Assembly: GCF_025837095.1 (NCBI RefSeq)
Contig: NZ_CP107551.1
Span: 2,846,668 to 2,910,667 of the forward strand
Length of the DNA stretch: 64,000 nt
Source of the DNA: Rhodococcus sp. Z13
GTDB lineage: Bacteria; Actinomycetota; Actinomycetes; Mycobacteriales; Mycobacteriaceae
Reading direction: 5' to 3'
In this document: piece after piece, positions 8,794 through 18,916 of the stretch
Position numbering within the stretch: the stretch's first letter is position 1
Layout of the letters: each line of letters opens with the position of its first letter
The notes under the pieces: model-generated
Seen by the model: only the letters and a program-made list of their open reading frames with translations
What the model was told of the DNA's origin: nothing
The model's database searches: none
Made by a program: the position numbers and the translations under genes

Positions 8794-9927
8794 TCAGCGG
8801 GTGGTCAGTGCCGCGTCGAGATCGGCGAGCAGATCGTCGGTGTCCTCGATGCCGCAGGACAGGCGGACGAATCCCTCCGGCACCGCGTCGCCCCAGCGTG
8901 CCCGCCGGTCGGCGGTGGTGTGGATGCCGCCGAAGCTGGTCGCCGGGGCCACGAGTTCGGCGTTGCGGACGAACCGGTGCACGTCCTCCCGGCCCGGGAG
9001 GACGAAGGTGACCAGCGGGCCGAAGCGGCGCATCTGCGCGGCGGCGACCGCATGGGCGGGATCGGTGGGCAGACCGGGATAGCGCACCCCCGTCACCGCC
9101 GGGTGCTCGCACAGCATCTCGGCGACGGCGAGGGCGTTGGTGCACTGGCGCTCGAAGCGCAGCCCCGCGGTGCCGAGGCTGCGGTGCGCGAGCCACGTCT
9201 CGAACGGCCCGAGCACCGTGCCCGACAGCAGCCGTTCGCGGTCGACCGCGGCGAGCAGGCCCGGGTCCGTGACGGCGATGTAGCCGAAGAGCAGATCGCC
9301 GTGGCCGCTGAGGGATTTCGTGCCGCTGGCCACCACGACGTCGGCACCGAGCCCGAGAGGCAGCTGGCCGAGGGGTGTGGCGGTGGTGTTGTCGACGAGC
9401 AGCAGCGCGTCGGCGACGTGGCACGCGGTCGCGATCGCGCGCAGGTCGACGGTGTCGAGGCCGGGATTCGAGGGGGTCTCGACCAGGACGACGGCATTGT
9501 CGGGAGCGGTCGCCAGAACGTCGGTCAGGGTGCCGTCACCGAACTCCGCGACCGACATCTCGACGACCTTCACGCCGTGCGGCGCCAGGAACTCCTGGGC
9601 GTACGCGCGCACCTGGTAGTAGCCGTCGGACGGGACGACGACCGTGCCGCCGGGTGTCGCCAGGGCCCGCAGGGCGACGGTGATCGCGGACATGCCCGAG
9701 CCGACGACGCGCGCGGCGGCGGCGTGTTCGAGTGCGGCGAGCGCCGATTCGAGTGCACGCCAGCCCGGATTCGACGCCCGCGCATAGGTGTCGACGTCGT
9801 CGCGTTCGTCCTCTCCGAGCAGATAGGGCGCGGCGAAGACCGGGCCCGCCTGCAGCGGGGAACCCGGAACACCTTCGTGGGCAACGGCTTTCACACAGCG
9901 TGTGGAATCCCCGGTCACGGCACTCAC
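8794..9927 (-). CDS. Trans-sulfuration PLP enzyme, probably cystathionine gamma-lyase
   Basis: The 377-residue protein belongs to the Cys/Met-metabolism PLP family. It shows VGSGMSAI (PLP phosphate region), ETPSNP at 150-155, D179 in LVDNTTATP, and the Schiff-base lysine K204 in [11 protein letters not shown]. The frame is open upstream for 84 more codons of arginine-rich antisense sequence. The GTG at 9927 is preferred because it forms a 4-nt GTGA overlap with the gpsA stop. The family includes cystathionine gamma-lyase, gamma-synthase and methionine gamma-lyase, which sequence alone does not separate cleanly; gamma-lyase is the usual annotation for the copy beside gpsA. It is inserted between ddl and gpsA relative to mycobacteria. 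Confidence 0.82.
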   Translation of the reverse strand: MSAVTGDSTRCVKAVAHEGVPGSPLQAGPVFAAPYLLGEDERDDVDTYARASNPGWRALESALAALEHAAAARVVGSGMSAITVALRALATPGGTVVVPSDGYYQVRAYAQEFLAPHGVKVVEMSVAEFGDGTLTDVLATAPDNAVVLVETPSNPGLDTVDLRAIATACHVADALLLVDNTTATPLGQLPLGLGADVVVASGTKSLSGHGDLLFGYIAVTDPGLLAAVDRERLLSGTVLGPFETWLAHRSLGTAGLRFERQCTNALAVAEMLCEHPAVTGVRYPGLPTDPAHAVAAAQMRRFGPLVTFVLPGREDVHRFVRNAELVAPATSFGGIHTTADRRARWGDAVPEGFVRLSCGIEDTDDLLADLDAALTTR

Positions 9928-10922
9928 TCCGGCTTGATCCGGCGGCCGAGCAGCAGCCCGATCGCGTCCTGCACCGACATGCCCTCGTGGCACACGCGGT
10001 GCACGGCGTCGGTGAGCGGCATCTCGACGTCGTAGCTCGCGGCGAGCGCCCGGACCGAGGTGCACGACTTGACTCCCTCGGCGACCTGCCCCTGCGTCGC
10101 CTGCTGCGCGCTCTCGAGCGACCCGCCGCGACCGAGTCGTTCCCCGAACGAGCGGTTGCGCGACAGCGGAGAGGTGCACGTGGCGACGAGATCACCGACG
10201 CCGGCGAGGCCGGCGAGCGTCGTGGGCTTGGCGCCCAGGGCGGTTCCGAGCCGGATGATCTCGGCGAGACCGCGGGTGATGATGCTCGCGACCGTGTTCT
10301 CGCCGAGACCGACACCCGCGGCCATCCCACACGCGAGGGCGATGACGTTCTTGCACGCGCCGCCGATCTCGCAGCCGATCACGTCCGAATTCGTGTAGGG
10401 GCGGAAGTACTTGGTGGCGCAGGACTTCTGGATCTCCATCGCGCGGGTGGAGTCGGTGCACGCGATCACGGTGGCGGCCGGCTGCCCCTCGGCGATCTCC
10501 CGCGCGAGATTCGGGCCGGACAGCACGGCGATGCGGCTCGCTTCGGTGCCGGTGACCTGACGCACCACCTGACTCATCCGCATCAGGGTGCCGCTCTCGA
10601 TGCCCTTCGCCAGGCTCAGCAGGGTGGCGTTCGGAGGGATGTCCGGATTCCACGTCTCGAGGTTGTGGCGCAGTGTCTGGCTGGGCACGGCCAGCACGAC
10701 GAAATCGGCGCCCTCCAGGGCGACCCGGTGATCGGCGGTGGCCTTCAGGGAGGGCGGCAACGCGATTCCGGAGAGATAGTCGGAGTTCTCGTGTCGTTCG
10801 GCGATGGATCGAGCCACATCCTCGCGCCGCGCCCAGATCGTCACGTCCGTCCCGGCCTCCGCCAGAACCTTCGCGAACGCCGTCCCCCACGAGCCCGCGC
10901 CCAGGACTGCTGCTCTGGTCAC
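9924..10922 (-). CDS. gpsA: NAD(P)H-dependent glycerol-3-phosphate dehydrogenase
   Basis: GpsA reduces dihydroxyacetone phosphate to sn-glycerol-3-phosphate, the backbone of phospholipids. The 332-residue product has an N-terminal Rossmann motif [10 protein letters not shown] (8-17), the substrate loop [13 protein letters not shown], and the catalytic lysine in [11 protein letters not shown]. The start is GTG (complement of 10920-10922). It is the first gene of the minus-strand unit gpsA-PLP enzyme-ddl and faces fbiD across a 143-bp divergent promoter region. It is the orthologue of the Rv2982c type. Confidence 0.97.
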   Translation of the reverse strand: MTRAAVLGAGSWGTAFAKVLAEAGTDVTIWARREDVARSIAERHENSDYLSGIALPPSLKATADHRVALEGADFVVLAVPSQTLRHNLETWNPDIPPNATLLSLAKGIESGTLMRMSQVVRQVTGTEASRIAVLSGPNLAREIAEGQPAATVIACTDSTRAMEIQKSCATKYFRPYTNSDVIGCEIGGACKNVIALACGMAAGVGLGENTVASIITRGLAEIIRLGTALGAKPTTLAGLAGVGDLVATCTSPLSRNRSFGERLGRGGSLESAQQATQGQVAEGVKSCTSVRALAASYDVEMPLTDAVHRVCHEGMSVQDAIGLLLGRRIKPE

Positions 10923-11065
10923 TCCATCCCCTCACTCTCGGTGCGCCCCTCCGGGCACGGTCACCACACCACGATCGCACCCAGTATCGCGCAGCCGCCT
11001 CGGGGTGCGTGCCCGTCACGGACCGCGAATCGCCGGGCGTCGCGCCGGCTGGCACAATCGCGCCC

Positions 11066-11743
11066 ATGACCGCGACGCAGGTGCTCGTCCCCGTCAAGGC
11101 CCTCGGCCTGGCGAAGTCGCGGCTGTCCGATGTCCTCACCGCCCGCGAGCGCGCCGAACTCGTGCTGGCGATGATGCGCGACACGGTCTCGGCGGCGATG
11201 GCCGCGGGCGACGTGGCGGTCACGGTGATCACCGGCGACGAGCGGGTCGCCGGTGCCGCGCGAGCGTGCGGTGCCGAGGTGTTCCCCGATCCGGTCGCGC
11301 CCGGCAGTCCCGATCCTCTCAATTCGGCCCTGCGGGCGGCGGCACGTCGCGTGCGCGAATCCGTGCCCGACGCCGAACTGGTGGCGTTGCAGGCCGACCT
11401 GCCGGCGTTGCGGCCGGAGGAATTCGCCCGCGCCCGCGAGGTCGCCCGCGGGTCGGGTTCGGCGGTGGTGACCGACCACACCGCGGGAGGGACGACGGCT
11501 CTGTTCCACTGCGTCCCCGGCAGCATGCCGCCCTTGCACTTCGGTCCGGATTCGGCGCGTCTCCACGTCGCCGCCGGTGCCGTCGCGGTCCCGGATGCGG
11601 TCCCGGGTCTGCGGCTCGACGTGGACACGATCGCCGACCTCGTCGCCGCCGCGCGTCTCGGGGTCGGCGAGGCGACCGCGGCCGTGTCGGACGAACTCGG
11701 ATTCACCGTTTCCCGGCCCGCGCGACAGAACGTCGTTTCGTGA
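11066..11743 (+). CDS. fbiD: Phosphoenolpyruvate (2-phospho-L-lactate) guanylyltransferase of F420 synthesis
   Basis: The 225-residue product is a CofC/FbiD nucleotidyltransferase that activates phosphoenolpyruvate (in actinobacteria) with GTP for FbiA in coenzyme F420 synthesis. Motifs visible are VPVKALGLAKSRLS at the N-terminus, LQADLPAL in the centre and the C-terminal RLDVDT. The ATG start gives family length; the longer open frame upstream is antisense to gpsA. ppk1 starts 21 nt downstream, so the two are probably co-transcribed, the same pair as Rv2983-Rv2984. fbiA and fbiB are not in the window, but a possible F420-using enzyme lies at about 19 kb. Confidence 0.92.
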   Translation: MTATQVLVPVKALGLAKSRLSDVLTARERAELVLAMMRDTVSAAMAAGDVAVTVITGDERVAGAARACGAEVFPDPVAPGSPDPLNSALRAAARRVRESVPDAELVALQADLPALRPEEFARAREVARGSGSAVVTDHTAGGTTALFHCVPGSMPPLHFGPDSARLHVAAGAVAVPDAVPGLRLDVDTIADLVAAARLGVGEATAAVSDELGFTVSRPARQNVVS

Positions 11744-11764
11744 CGGCTCTGCCACAATGAACTG

Positions 11765-13957
11765 GTGACCAACGGCGATACTCCCGACGCGACGACGAGT
11801 TCCGACCAGACCAACCGGACGAGGTCGACCCGGCCGCCGAGTCGCGTGGCCACCGCCGCACCCCCGGCGGCGATCGAACCGCAACTGACCACGAACCACG
11901 ACAGTTCGCTGCCGGTGGACCGGTATCTCAACCGCGAGCAGAGCTGGCTCGACTTCAACGCCCGGGTGCTCGCGCTCGCGGAGGACACCTCCCAGCCGCT
12001 GCTCGAACGCGCGAAGTTCCTCGCGATCTTCGCGTCGAATCTCGACGAGTTCTACATGGTGCGGGTCGCCGGCCTGAAGCGCCGCGCCGAGACCGGGTTG
12101 TCGGTGCGGTCGGCGGACGGTCTGTCGCCGCGCGCACAGCTCGCTCTCATCGCCTCGAGCACGCGCGAACTCGCCGTCCGTCACGCCCAGGTGTTCCTCG
12201 ACTCGGTGATGCCCGCGCTCGCCGAGGAGGGCATCTCGATCATCCGCTGGGCGGACCTGACGGCGGACGAACGCGAGCGGCTGACACGGTATTTCGCCGA
12301 GCAGGTCTTCCCGGTGCTCACCCCGCTGGCGGTCGATCCCGCGCATCCCTTCCCCTACATCAGCGGGTTGTCGTTGAACCTCGCTGTCACCGTCAAGGAC
12401 TCACAGTCGTCCGGTGAGCACTTCGCGCGCGTGAAGGTCCCCGACAACGTCGACCGTTTCGTCCGGGTCGACCGCGCCGGGTCCTCGCACGGTCTGCCGG
12501 CCTTCCTGCCCCTCGAGGAACTGATCGCCGCGCACCTGCACGTGTTGTTCCCGGGGATGGAGATCGTCGAGCACCACGCCTTCCGGGTGACCCGCAACGC
12601 CGACTTCGAGGTCGAGGAGGACCGCGACGAGGATCTGCTGCAGGCCCTCGAACGCGAACTCGCCCGCCGCCGCTTCGGTTCCCCGGTGCGGCTCGAGGTG
12701 TCGGACGACATGACCGAGCACATGCTCGATCTGCTGCTGCGCGAACTCGACGTCGACCGTTCGGACGTCGTGCAGCTGCCGGGTCTGCTCGACCTGTCGT
12801 CGCTGTGGCAGGTGCACGCCGTGGACCGGCCGGATCTCAAGGACGCTCCGTTCGTTCCGGCGACGCATCCGGCCTTCGGCGAACGCGAGACACCCAAGAG
12901 CGTGTTCTCGACGCTGCGCGAAGGGGACATCCTCGTCCACCACCCCTACGACTCGTTCTCCACGAGTGTCCAGCGCTTCATCGAGCAGGCCGCCGCCGAC
13001 AGCCAGGTGCTCGCGATCAAGCAGACGCTCTACCGCACCTCGGGCGACTCCCCGATCGTCAACGCGCTCATCGCGGCGGCCGAGGCGGGCAAGCAGGTGG
13101 TCGCGCTCGTGGAGATCAAGGCCCGCTTCGACGAACAGGCCAACATCAAGTGGGCCCGCAAACTCGAACAGGCCGGGGTGCACGTCGTGTACGGACTCGT
13201 CGGTCTCAAGACCCATTGCAAGACCTGTCTCGTGGTGCGCCGGGAGGGTTCGACGATCCGGCGGTACTGCCACATCGGCACGGGCAACTACAACCCGAAG
13301 ACCGCGCGGCTCTACGAGGACGTGGGTCTGCTCACCTCCTCCCCCGAGGTCGGCGCCGACCTGACCGATCTGTTCAACACGCTCACCGGTTACTCCCGCA
13401 AGGGCCAGTACCGGAATCTGCTCGTCGCGCCGCACGGGGTGCGCAAGGGCATCATCGAGCGGGTCGAGCGTGAGATCGAACACCACGAGGCGGGCCGTCC
13501 CAGCGGAATCCGGCTCAAGGCCAACGCTCTCGTGGACGAGCAGGTCATCGATTCGCTCTACCGCGCGTCGCGGGCCGGGGTGCGCGTCGAGGTGGTCGTG
13601 CGCGGCATCTGCGCCCTCAGGCCGGGGGTGCCGGGGCTGAGCGAGAACATCACGGTGCGATCGATCCTCGGCCGGTTCCTCGAGCACTCGCGGCTGTTCC
13701 AGTTCCGGGGCAGCAACGAGTTCTGGATCGGCAGCGCGGACATGATGCACCGCAATCTCGATCGGCGCGTCGAGGTGATGGTGCAGGTCAAGGACGAGCG
13801 CCTGACCCGTCAGCTCGAAGGGATCTTCGATTCGGCGCTCGATCCGGCGACGCGGTGCTGGACCCTCGAGGGCGACGGCACCTGGACGGCCTCCCCCGCG
13901 CCGGGCACCGCCGCCCGCGACCACCAAGTCGAACTCATGCGCAGCCGCGCATCCTGA
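11765..13957 (+). CDS. ppk1: Polyphosphate kinase 1
   Basis: PPK1 transfers the gamma phosphate of ATP to inorganic polyphosphate, reversibly. The 730-residue product has a Ser/Thr-rich N-terminal extension of about 45 residues, then the conserved core from [13 protein letters not shown]. It contains HHPYDSF, the HxK-type active-site motif in [27 protein letters not shown], and the C-terminal [17 protein letters not shown] is the only plausible start: the ATG 10 nt upstream meets a stop after two further codons. It overlaps neither neighbour but is tightly spaced with fbiD and mutT1. Confidence 0.97.
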   Translation: MTNGDTPDATTSSDQTNRTRSTRPPSRVATAAPPAAIEPQLTTNHDSSLPVDRYLNREQSWLDFNARVLALAEDTSQPLLERAKFLAIFASNLDEFYMVRVAGLKRRAETGLSVRSADGLSPRAQLALIASSTRELAVRHAQVFLDSVMPALAEEGISIIRWADLTADERERLTRYFAEQVFPVLTPLAVDPAHPFPYISGLSLNLAVTVKDSQSSGEHFARVKVPDNVDRFVRVDRAGSSHGLPAFLPLEELIAAHLHVLFPGMEIVEHHAFRVTRNADFEVEEDRDEDLLQALERELARRRFGSPVRLEVSDDMTEHMLDLLLRELDVDRSDVVQLPGLLDLSSLWQVHAVDRPDLKDAPFVPATHPAFGERETPKSVFSTLREGDILVHHPYDSFSTSVQRFIEQAAADSQVLAIKQTLYRTSGDSPIVNALIAAAEAGKQVVALVEIKARFDEQANIKWARKLEQAGVHVVYGLVGLKTHCKTCLVVRREGSTIRRYCHIGTGNYNPKTARLYEDVGLLTSSPEVGADLTDLFNTLTGYSRKGQYRNLLVAPHGVRKGIIERVEREIEHHEAGRPSGIRLKANALVDEQVIDSLYRASRAGVRVEVVVRGICALRPGVPGLSENITVRSILGRFLEHSRLFQFRGSNEFWIGSADMMHRNLDRRVEVMVQVKDERLTRQLEGIFDSALDPATRCWTLEGDGTWTASPAPGTAARDHQVELMRSRAS

Positions 13958-13970
13958 CGTGGAGGACACC

Positions 13971-14936
13971 TTGCGCGAGTCACGCGACAAGCCGGTGAAG
14001 GCCAACATCTTCGCAGCGGGCGCCGTCCTCTGGCGTCCCGCGGGCGAGAACACGTCGGACGACGCGGAGATCGCCGTCGTGCACCGGCCCCGGTACGACG
14101 ACTGGTCCTTCCCCAAGGGCAAACTCGACCCCGGGGAGACCGCGGTGGTCGCCGCGGTGCGGGAGATCGAGGAGGAGACCGGTTTCCGCGCGGCGCTGGG
14201 CACCGGGCTCGGGAAGGTCACCTATCCCGTGCCGGGGCACCGCAAACTCAAGCGCGTGGACTACTGGGTCGCACGGGTCCTCGACGGGGAGTTCACCCCC
14301 AACGACGAGGTCGACGAACTGCGCTGGGTGAGTCCCGACGAAGCGTTCGATCTGCTGTCCTATCCGATGGATCGCAGTGTGCTCCGCCGGTTCCGGCGGG
14401 TGCCGGTCGACACCACCACCGCGCTGATCGTGCGTCACGCCAAGGCGGGCAGCCGGAAGAAGTACAAGGGGGACGACCGCTTTCGTCCGCTCGACGCGGC
14501 CGGCCGGGCGCAGGCCGAGGCGCTGGTACCGCAACTGGCGGCCTTCGGGGGGGACCGGGTGTTCTCCGCCGACCGGACCCGTTGCGTCCAGACGGTCGAG
14601 CCGTTCGCGCAGCGTTTCGGGTTCGACATCGCGATCGAGCCGTCGCTGTCGGAGGAGGAGTACCGGGCCGATCCGGATCGGGGGCGCAAGCGGGCCCTGG
14701 AGATCGCGGCGGGGCCGGGCACTCCCGTGGTCTGCAGTCAGGGGAAGGTGATTCCGTTCCTGCTCGAGTGGTGGGCGGAGCGCGACGGGGTCGCCCTGCC
14801 CGCGGCCCGAAACCGCAAGGCGAGCATGTGGGTGCTGTCGCTGCGCGGTGATCGCCTGGTGGCGGCCGATCATCTCGACAGTCCCCTGCCGGCCGACGGT
14901 CTGCCGCCGCGGGCGAGCGGCGATTCCGACTACTGA
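13971..14936 (+). CDS. mutT1: MutT1-type protein: Nudix domain fused to histidine phosphatase domain
   Basis: This 321-residue fusion has an N-terminal Nudix domain with a complete Nudix box (G50 to G71, REIEEETG at its end) and a C-terminal SixA/histidine-phosphatase domain starting at VRHAKAGS. The Mycobacterium orthologue Rv2985 hydrolyses 8-oxo-(d)GTP and diadenosine polyphosphates, limiting oxidative mutation. Two starts are possible. A GTG at 13959, 1 nt after the ppk1 stop, has no ribosome-binding site. TTG 13971 has a perfect GGAGG 5 nt upstream and is used here. The difference is four residues. It is co-oriented with ppk1 and probably in one operon. Confidence 0.93.
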   Translation: MRESRDKPVKANIFAAGAVLWRPAGENTSDDAEIAVVHRPRYDDWSFPKGKLDPGETAVVAAVREIEEETGFRAALGTGLGKVTYPVPGHRKLKRVDYWVARVLDGEFTPNDEVDELRWVSPDEAFDLLSYPMDRSVLRRFRRVPVDTTTALIVRHAKAGSRKKYKGDDRFRPLDAAGRAQAEALVPQLAAFGGDRVFSADRTRCVQTVEPFAQRFGFDIAIEPSLSEEEYRADPDRGRKRALEIAAGPGTPVVCSQGKVIPFLLEWWAERDGVALPAARNRKASMWVLSLRGDRLVAADHLDSPLPADGLPPRASGDSDY

Positions 14937-14981
14937 CGCGGCCGATCACCGGCGCGGGCGGCGAACCTCCGCACACACGAG

Positions 14982-15016
14982 ACGGCGGCCACCGGAGCAG
15001 ATCCGGTGGCCGCCGT
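14982..15016. terminator. Perfect 15-bp stem hairpin between convergent mutT1 and hupB
   Basis: Arms 14982-14996 and 15002-15016 are perfectly complementary around a 5-nt loop. The hairpin lies between the two convergent stops and so could end both transcripts. No T-tract follows on either strand. Confidence 0.8.
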
Positions 15017-15081
15017 CGTCGTTGCGTCCCGCCTGGATGTTGCGGCCCGCGGGTGAGCGGGCCGCAACGGCAGAGGCGTTA

Positions 15082-15789
15082 CTACTTCTTGGTGGACTTG
15101 CGGGCCGTGGTCTTCTTGGCCGCAGTCTTCTTGGCCGCGGTGGTCTTCTTGGCCGCAGTCGCCTTGGTGGCGGTGGTCTTCTTGGCCGGAGCCGACTTCG
15201 CCGCGGTGGTCTTCTTGGCCGCCGTGGTCTTCTTGGCCGCGGTCGCCTTGGTGGCGGTGGTCTTCTTGGCCGGAGCCGACTTCGCCGCGGTGGTCTTCTT
15301 GGCCGCCGTGGTCTTCTTGGCCGCGGTCGCCTTGGTGGCGGTGGTCTTCTTGGCCGCAGTCGACTTCGCCGCCGTCTTCTTGGCCGCGGTGGCCTTGGTG
15401 GCGGTGGTCTTCTTGGCCGCGGTCTTCTTGGCGGCCTTCTTCGCCGCAGCGGTCTTCTTGGCAGCCGCTGCCGCACCGCGCTTCACGGCCGGGCCGGTCG
15501 CGGGGAGCTTCTGGGAGCCCGCGATGACGGCCTTGAACTGCGCGCCGGGGCGGAAGGCCGGGACCGAGGTCGGCTTGACCTTGACGGTCTCACCGGTACG
15601 CGGGTTCCGGGCCACACGTGCGGCACGACGCCGCTGCTCGAAGACACCGAAGCCGGTGATGGTCACGCTCTCTCCGGCGTGCACCGCACGGACGATGGTG
15701 TCCACAATGTGTTCGACTGCCGCCGTAGCGGTGCGCCTGTCCGAGCCGAGCTTCTCGGTCAGAACGTCGACGAGTTCTGCCTTGTTCAT
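15082..15789 (-). CDS. hupB: Nucleoid-associated HU protein with Lys/Ala-rich histone-H1-like tail
   Basis: The 235-residue product has an N-terminal HU domain (about 1-92) including [24 protein letters not shown], the DNA-intercalating arm. A tail of about 130 residues follows, built almost entirely of K, A and T with KKTTA and KATAAKK motifs. This is the actinobacterial HupB architecture, in which the HU part bends DNA and the basic tail compacts it. The start is ATG 15789 with GGAGG upstream; an upstream in-frame ATG adds seven residues without a ribosome site. The tail contains two perfect 84-bp DNA repeats, so its length probably varies between strains. It is monocistronic, convergent with mutT1. 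Confidence 0.96.
   Translation of the reverse strand: MNKAELVDVLTEKLGSDRRTATAAVEHIVDTIVRAVHAGESVTITGFGVFEQRRRAARVARNPRTGETVKVKPTSVPAFRPGAQFKAVIAGSQKLPATGPAVKRGAAAAAKKTAAAKKAAKKTAAKKTTATKATAAKKTAAKSTAAKKTTATKATAAKKTTAAKKTTAAKSAPAKKTTATKATAAKKTTAAKKTTAAKSAPAKKTTATKATAAKKTTAAKKTAAKKTTARKSTKK
15161..15356. repeat. 84-bp tandem repeat in the hupB tail
   Basis: Two identical 84-bp copies (15161-15244 and 15245-15328) are followed by 28 bp of a third before divergence. Each encodes 28 residues of the Lys/Ala/Thr tail, so gain or loss keeps the frame. Perfect identity indicates recent duplication. Confidence 0.93.
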
Positions 15790-15897
15790 TGCTGTCCTCC
15801 GCACATACACGGTCCACCGTCGGACCTACTCCAGTCCACGGTAGACCCGCAAACGGGCAAGAGTCTATGTGCCACGCGGATTCTCATGCAAATAAGT

Positions 15898-15938
15898 CGG
15901 CGGGCCCGGGTCGACGGGAGTGTCGGCCGGGCCCGCCG
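15898..15938 (-). terminator. Terminator hairpin downstream of leuCD
   Basis: A perfect 12-bp GC stem (15898-15909 with 15927-15938) surrounds a 17-nt loop, 23 nt after the leuD stop. The minus-strand sequence after it is ACTTATTTGCAT, which is moderately T-rich. The hupB promoter must lie in the remaining gap of about 100 bp between here and hupB. Confidence 0.72.
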
Positions 15939-15960
15939 GGGACCTGTCAGGCAGGTGTGA

Positions 15961-16557
15961 TCAGGACGCCGGGAGGGTACGTGGTTTCCATGACGGCCTT
16001 GACTTTTCGTACTCGGAAATCGCGTCTACCTGGCGCAATGTCAATCCGATGTCGTCCAGGCCCTCGAGCAGACGCCACCGCGTGTAGTCGTCAATGGTGA
16101 ACGGCACCACGGTGGTTCCGGCGGTCACGGTCCGGTTCACGAGATCCACTTCGAGTTCGAGCCCGGGCTGCTGCTCGATGAGCTTCCAGAGCAACTCGAC
16201 GTCGTTCTGCTCGACCTGAGCGGCGAGCAGACCGGCCTTCCCGGCGTTGCCGCGGAAGATGTCCGCGAAGCGCGACGAGATGACGACCCGAAAACCGTAA
16301 TCGGACAGTGCCCACACGGCGTGCTCGCGGGACGAGCCGGTGCCGAAATCCGGTCCGGCGACGAGCACGGTGCCGCGGTCGAAGGGCGGGGTGTTGAGCA
16401 CGAACGACGGATCGGTGCGCCAGGCCGCGAACAGACCGTCCTCGAATCCCGTACGGGTGACCCGCTTCAGGTACACCGCCGGGATGATCTGGTCGGTGTC
16501 GACGTTGGACCGGCGCAGCGGAACGCCGATGCCCTTGTGAGTGGTGAAGGCTTCCAT
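15961..16557 (-). CDS. leuD: 3-isopropylmalate dehydratase small subunit
   Basis: LeuD is the swivelling domain that completes the LeuCD isomerase converting 2-isopropylmalate to 3-isopropylmalate in leucine synthesis. The 198-residue product starts with ATG and contains the family motifs NVDTDQIIP and [17 protein letters not shown]. It lies 28 nt downstream of leuC and is followed by a hairpin, so leuC-leuD is a two-gene operon that ends here. Confidence 0.97.
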   Translation of the reverse strand: MEAFTTHKGIGVPLRRSNVDTDQIIPAVYLKRVTRTGFEDGLFAAWRTDPSFVLNTPPFDRGTVLVAGPDFGTGSSREHAVWALSDYGFRVVISSRFADIFRGNAGKAGLLAAQVEQNDVELLWKLIEQQPGLELEVDLVNRTVTAGTTVVPFTIDDYTRWRLLEGLDDIGLTLRQVDAISEYEKSRPSWKPRTLPAS

Positions 16558-16585
16558 CGAAAAATCTCCTCGTCGGTCCTGTGCT

Positions 16586-18004
16586 CTAGTCCAGATCCGC
16601 CGGTGCGGACAGCGTGCCGCGCACGGCGGTGGCGGCGGCGACGGCCGGCGAGACCAGGTGCGTGCGGCCGCCCTTGCCCTGCCGTCCCTCGAAGTTGCGG
16701 TTGGACGTCGACGCGCAACGTTCGCCCGGTGACAGCTGATCGGGGTTCATCCCCAGGCACATCGAGCATCCCGCCTGCCGCCATTCCGCGCCGGCTGCAG
16801 TGAAGATCGCACCCAGGCCCTCCTCCTCGGCCTGGGCCCGCACCCGCATCGAGCCGGGGACGATGAGCATCCGGACGCCGTCGGCGACCTTGCGGCCCTT
16901 CAGCACGTCCGCCACGGCACGCAGGTCCTCGATCCGGCCGTTGGTGCACGAGCCCACGAAGACCGTGTCGACCTTCACGTCGCGCAGCGGGGTGCCCGGC
17001 CGGAGATCCATGTAGCGCAGGGCCTTCTCCGCGGCCAGGCGAGCGGTCTCGTCGGCGAAGTCCTCGGGGTCCGGGACGGCGGAGCCGAGCGGCGCGCCCT
17101 GTCCGGGGTTGGTGCCCCAGGTGACGAACGGCGTCAGCGCGCTGCCGTCGATGTCGACCTCGGCGTCGAAAACCGCGTCGTCGTCGGTCTTCAACTGCTC
17201 CCAGGCCGCGACGGCGGCGTCCCAGTCGGCGCCCTGCGGGGCGTGCGGACGGCCCTTGATGAACTCGTAGGTGGTCTCGTCCGGCGCGATCATGCCGGCG
17301 CGGGCACCCGCCTCGATGGACATGTTGCAGATCGTCATCCGCGCTTCCATGGACAGCGCGCGGATGGCCTCGCCCCGGTACTCGAGGACGTATCCCTGTC
17401 CGCCGCCGGTGCCGATCTTCGCGATGATCGCGAGGATGAGGTCCTTGGCGGTGACGCCGGGCTGCAACCGGCCGGAGACGTTGATCGCCATGGTCTTGAA
17501 CGGGCGCAGCGACAGGGTCTGCGTGGCCATGACGTGTTCGACCTCGCTGGTGCCGATGCCCATGGCGAGGGCGCCGAACGCGCCGTGGGTGGAGGTGTGG
17601 CTGTCGCCGCACACCACCGTCATGCCGGGCTGGGTGAGCCCGAGCTGAGGTCCGACCACGTGGACGATGCCCTGCTCCCGATCACCCATGGGGTGCAGGC
17701 GGACACCGAATTCCTCGCAGTTGCGCCGCAGCGTCTCGACCTGCGTGCGCGAGATCGGGTCCGCGATGGGCTTGTCGATGTCGACCGTGGGGACGTTGTG
17801 GTCCTCGGTCGCGATCGTGAGGTCGGGGCGACGCAGCTTGCGCCCGGCCAGCCGCAGACCGTCGAAGGCCTGCGGGCTGGTGACCTCGTGCACGAGATGC
17901 AGGTCGATGTAGATGAGGTCGGGCTGCCGGGCCGTTCCCTCCCCTTCACCGCGCACGACCACGTGCTGGTCCCACACCTTTTCCGCCAGAGTCTTTCCAG
18001 CCAT
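16586..18004 (-). CDS. leuC: 3-isopropylmalate dehydratase large subunit
   Basis: LeuC is the aconitase-family subunit that holds the [4Fe-4S] cluster of isopropylmalate isomerase. The 472-residue product has the cluster cysteines in VGSCTNGR and in [11 protein letters not shown], and the substrate-binding [17 protein letters not shown]. The start is ATG 18004 with GGAG close upstream; the frame stays open 24 codons further but without a better ribosome site. It is divergent from an IclR regulator across a 124-bp region that should hold the promoters and operator for both. Confidence 0.97.
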   Translation of the reverse strand: MAGKTLAEKVWDQHVVVRGEGEGTARQPDLIYIDLHLVHEVTSPQAFDGLRLAGRKLRRPDLTIATEDHNVPTVDIDKPIADPISRTQVETLRRNCEEFGVRLHPMGDREQGIVHVVGPQLGLTQPGMTVVCGDSHTSTHGAFGALAMGIGTSEVEHVMATQTLSLRPFKTMAINVSGRLQPGVTAKDLILAIIAKIGTGGGQGYVLEYRGEAIRALSMEARMTICNMSIEAGARAGMIAPDETTYEFIKGRPHAPQGADWDAAVAAWEQLKTDDDAVFDAEVDIDGSALTPFVTWGTNPGQGAPLGSAVPDPEDFADETARLAAEKALRYMDLRPGTPLRDVKVDTVFVGSCTNGRIEDLRAVADVLKGRKVADGVRMLIVPGSMRVRAQAEEEGLGAIFTAAGAEWRQAGCSMCLGMNPDQLSPGERCASTSNRNFEGRQGKGGRTHLVSPAVAAATAVRGTLSAPADLD

Positions 18005-18128
18005 CTTCTCCACCTGTCGTACGTGACGAACGCGAGATCCGGAGGGCTGCCGGGTCGCGTATGGCGTCGTCTCCACCGCGCTCGATATGCGATATGCTTC
18101 TCATTATGCGAGACGGAGGTATCGACCT
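18005..18128. promoter_or_regulatory. Divergent leuCD / IclR regulator promoter region with GATATGC repeats
   Basis: The 124-bp gap carries a perfect tandem heptamer GATATGC (18084-18090 and 18091-18097) and a third partial copy ATTATGC (18103-18109) beside TCTC...GAGA half-sites (18099-18113). On the minus strand CATAAT in this cluster could serve as a -10 for leuC. In Corynebacterium the IclR protein LtbR represses leuCD from such a divergent region. The repeats are seen in the sequence; operator function is inferred. Confidence 0.55.
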
Positions 18129-18830
18129 ATGAGACAGCATAGCGGGATCGGAGTGCTGGACAAAGCCATGTCCGTCCTCCATGCGGTCGCCGAGCAGCCC
18201 TGCAACCTCAACGAGTTGTGCGCCCGCACCGGACTTCCGCGCGCCACGGCGCACCGTCTCGCCGTCGGCCTCGAGGTCCACCGCCTGCTCATGCGTGACA
18301 GCGACGGTCAGTGGCGGCCCGGTCCCGGTCTCGCCGAACTGTCCGCCGGCGCCGGCGACACCCTCGTCGAGGCAGCCTCGCTCGTCCTGCCGCGCCTGCG
18401 CGAAATCACCGGCGAGAGCGTGCAGTTGTACCGCCGGGAGGGCACCCAGCGCGTCTGCGTCGCCGCCCTCGAACCCCCGACCGGCCTGCGCGACACCGTC
18501 CTCGTCGGCGCCCGGCTGCCGATGACGGCCGGCTCCGGCGCGAAAGTTCTCCTCGCGTGGGCCGATTCCGCCACCCAGCGCGCCATCCTCCCCGACGCCG
18601 CCTTCGGCGAACGCGTGCTCGTCGAGGTCCGCCGCCGCGGCTGGGCGCAGAGCGCCGCCGAACGCGAACCCGGCGTGGCGTCGGTCGCGGCGCCGGTGCG
18701 CGACGCCACGGGTGCGGTCATCGCCGCGATCTCGGTCTCGGGCCCCATCGACCGCATGGGCCGCCGACCGGGGGCCCGCTGGGCCGCCGACCTCCTCGCG
18801 GCCGCGGAGGCACTGCAGAAGCGCCTCTGA
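18129..18830 (+). CDS. ltbR: IclR-family regulator, LtbR type
   Basis: This 233-residue protein has an N-terminal winged helix-turn-helix (NLNELCARTGLPRATAHRLAVGLE, here split by a short turn) and a C-terminal IclR effector domain with ARLPMTAGSGAKVLLAW. It starts at ATG 18129 with GGAGG 8-9 nt upstream; earlier in-frame codons would place coding sequence in the operator. The divergent position next to leuCD is that of LtbR of Corynebacterium glutamicum and Rv2989, which control leucine (and tryptophan) genes. The effector is unknown. The family is certain; the target is inferred from position. Confidence 0.9.
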   Translation: MRQHSGIGVLDKAMSVLHAVAEQPCNLNELCARTGLPRATAHRLAVGLEVHRLLMRDSDGQWRPGPGLAELSAGAGDTLVEAASLVLPRLREITGESVQLYRREGTQRVCVAALEPPTGLRDTVLVGARLPMTAGSGAKVLLAWADSATQRAILPDAAFGERVLVEVRRRGWAQSAAEREPGVASVAAPVRDATGAVIAAISVSGPIDRMGRRPGARWAADLLAAAEALQKRL

Positions 18831-18916
18831 CACACCACGAACTTCCCGGGTCCCTCGTGCCCGCCCGCCGGTACCGTTGCGGGCGGGCACGAGTCGTGTG
18901 TGTCACAGTGCTCGGC

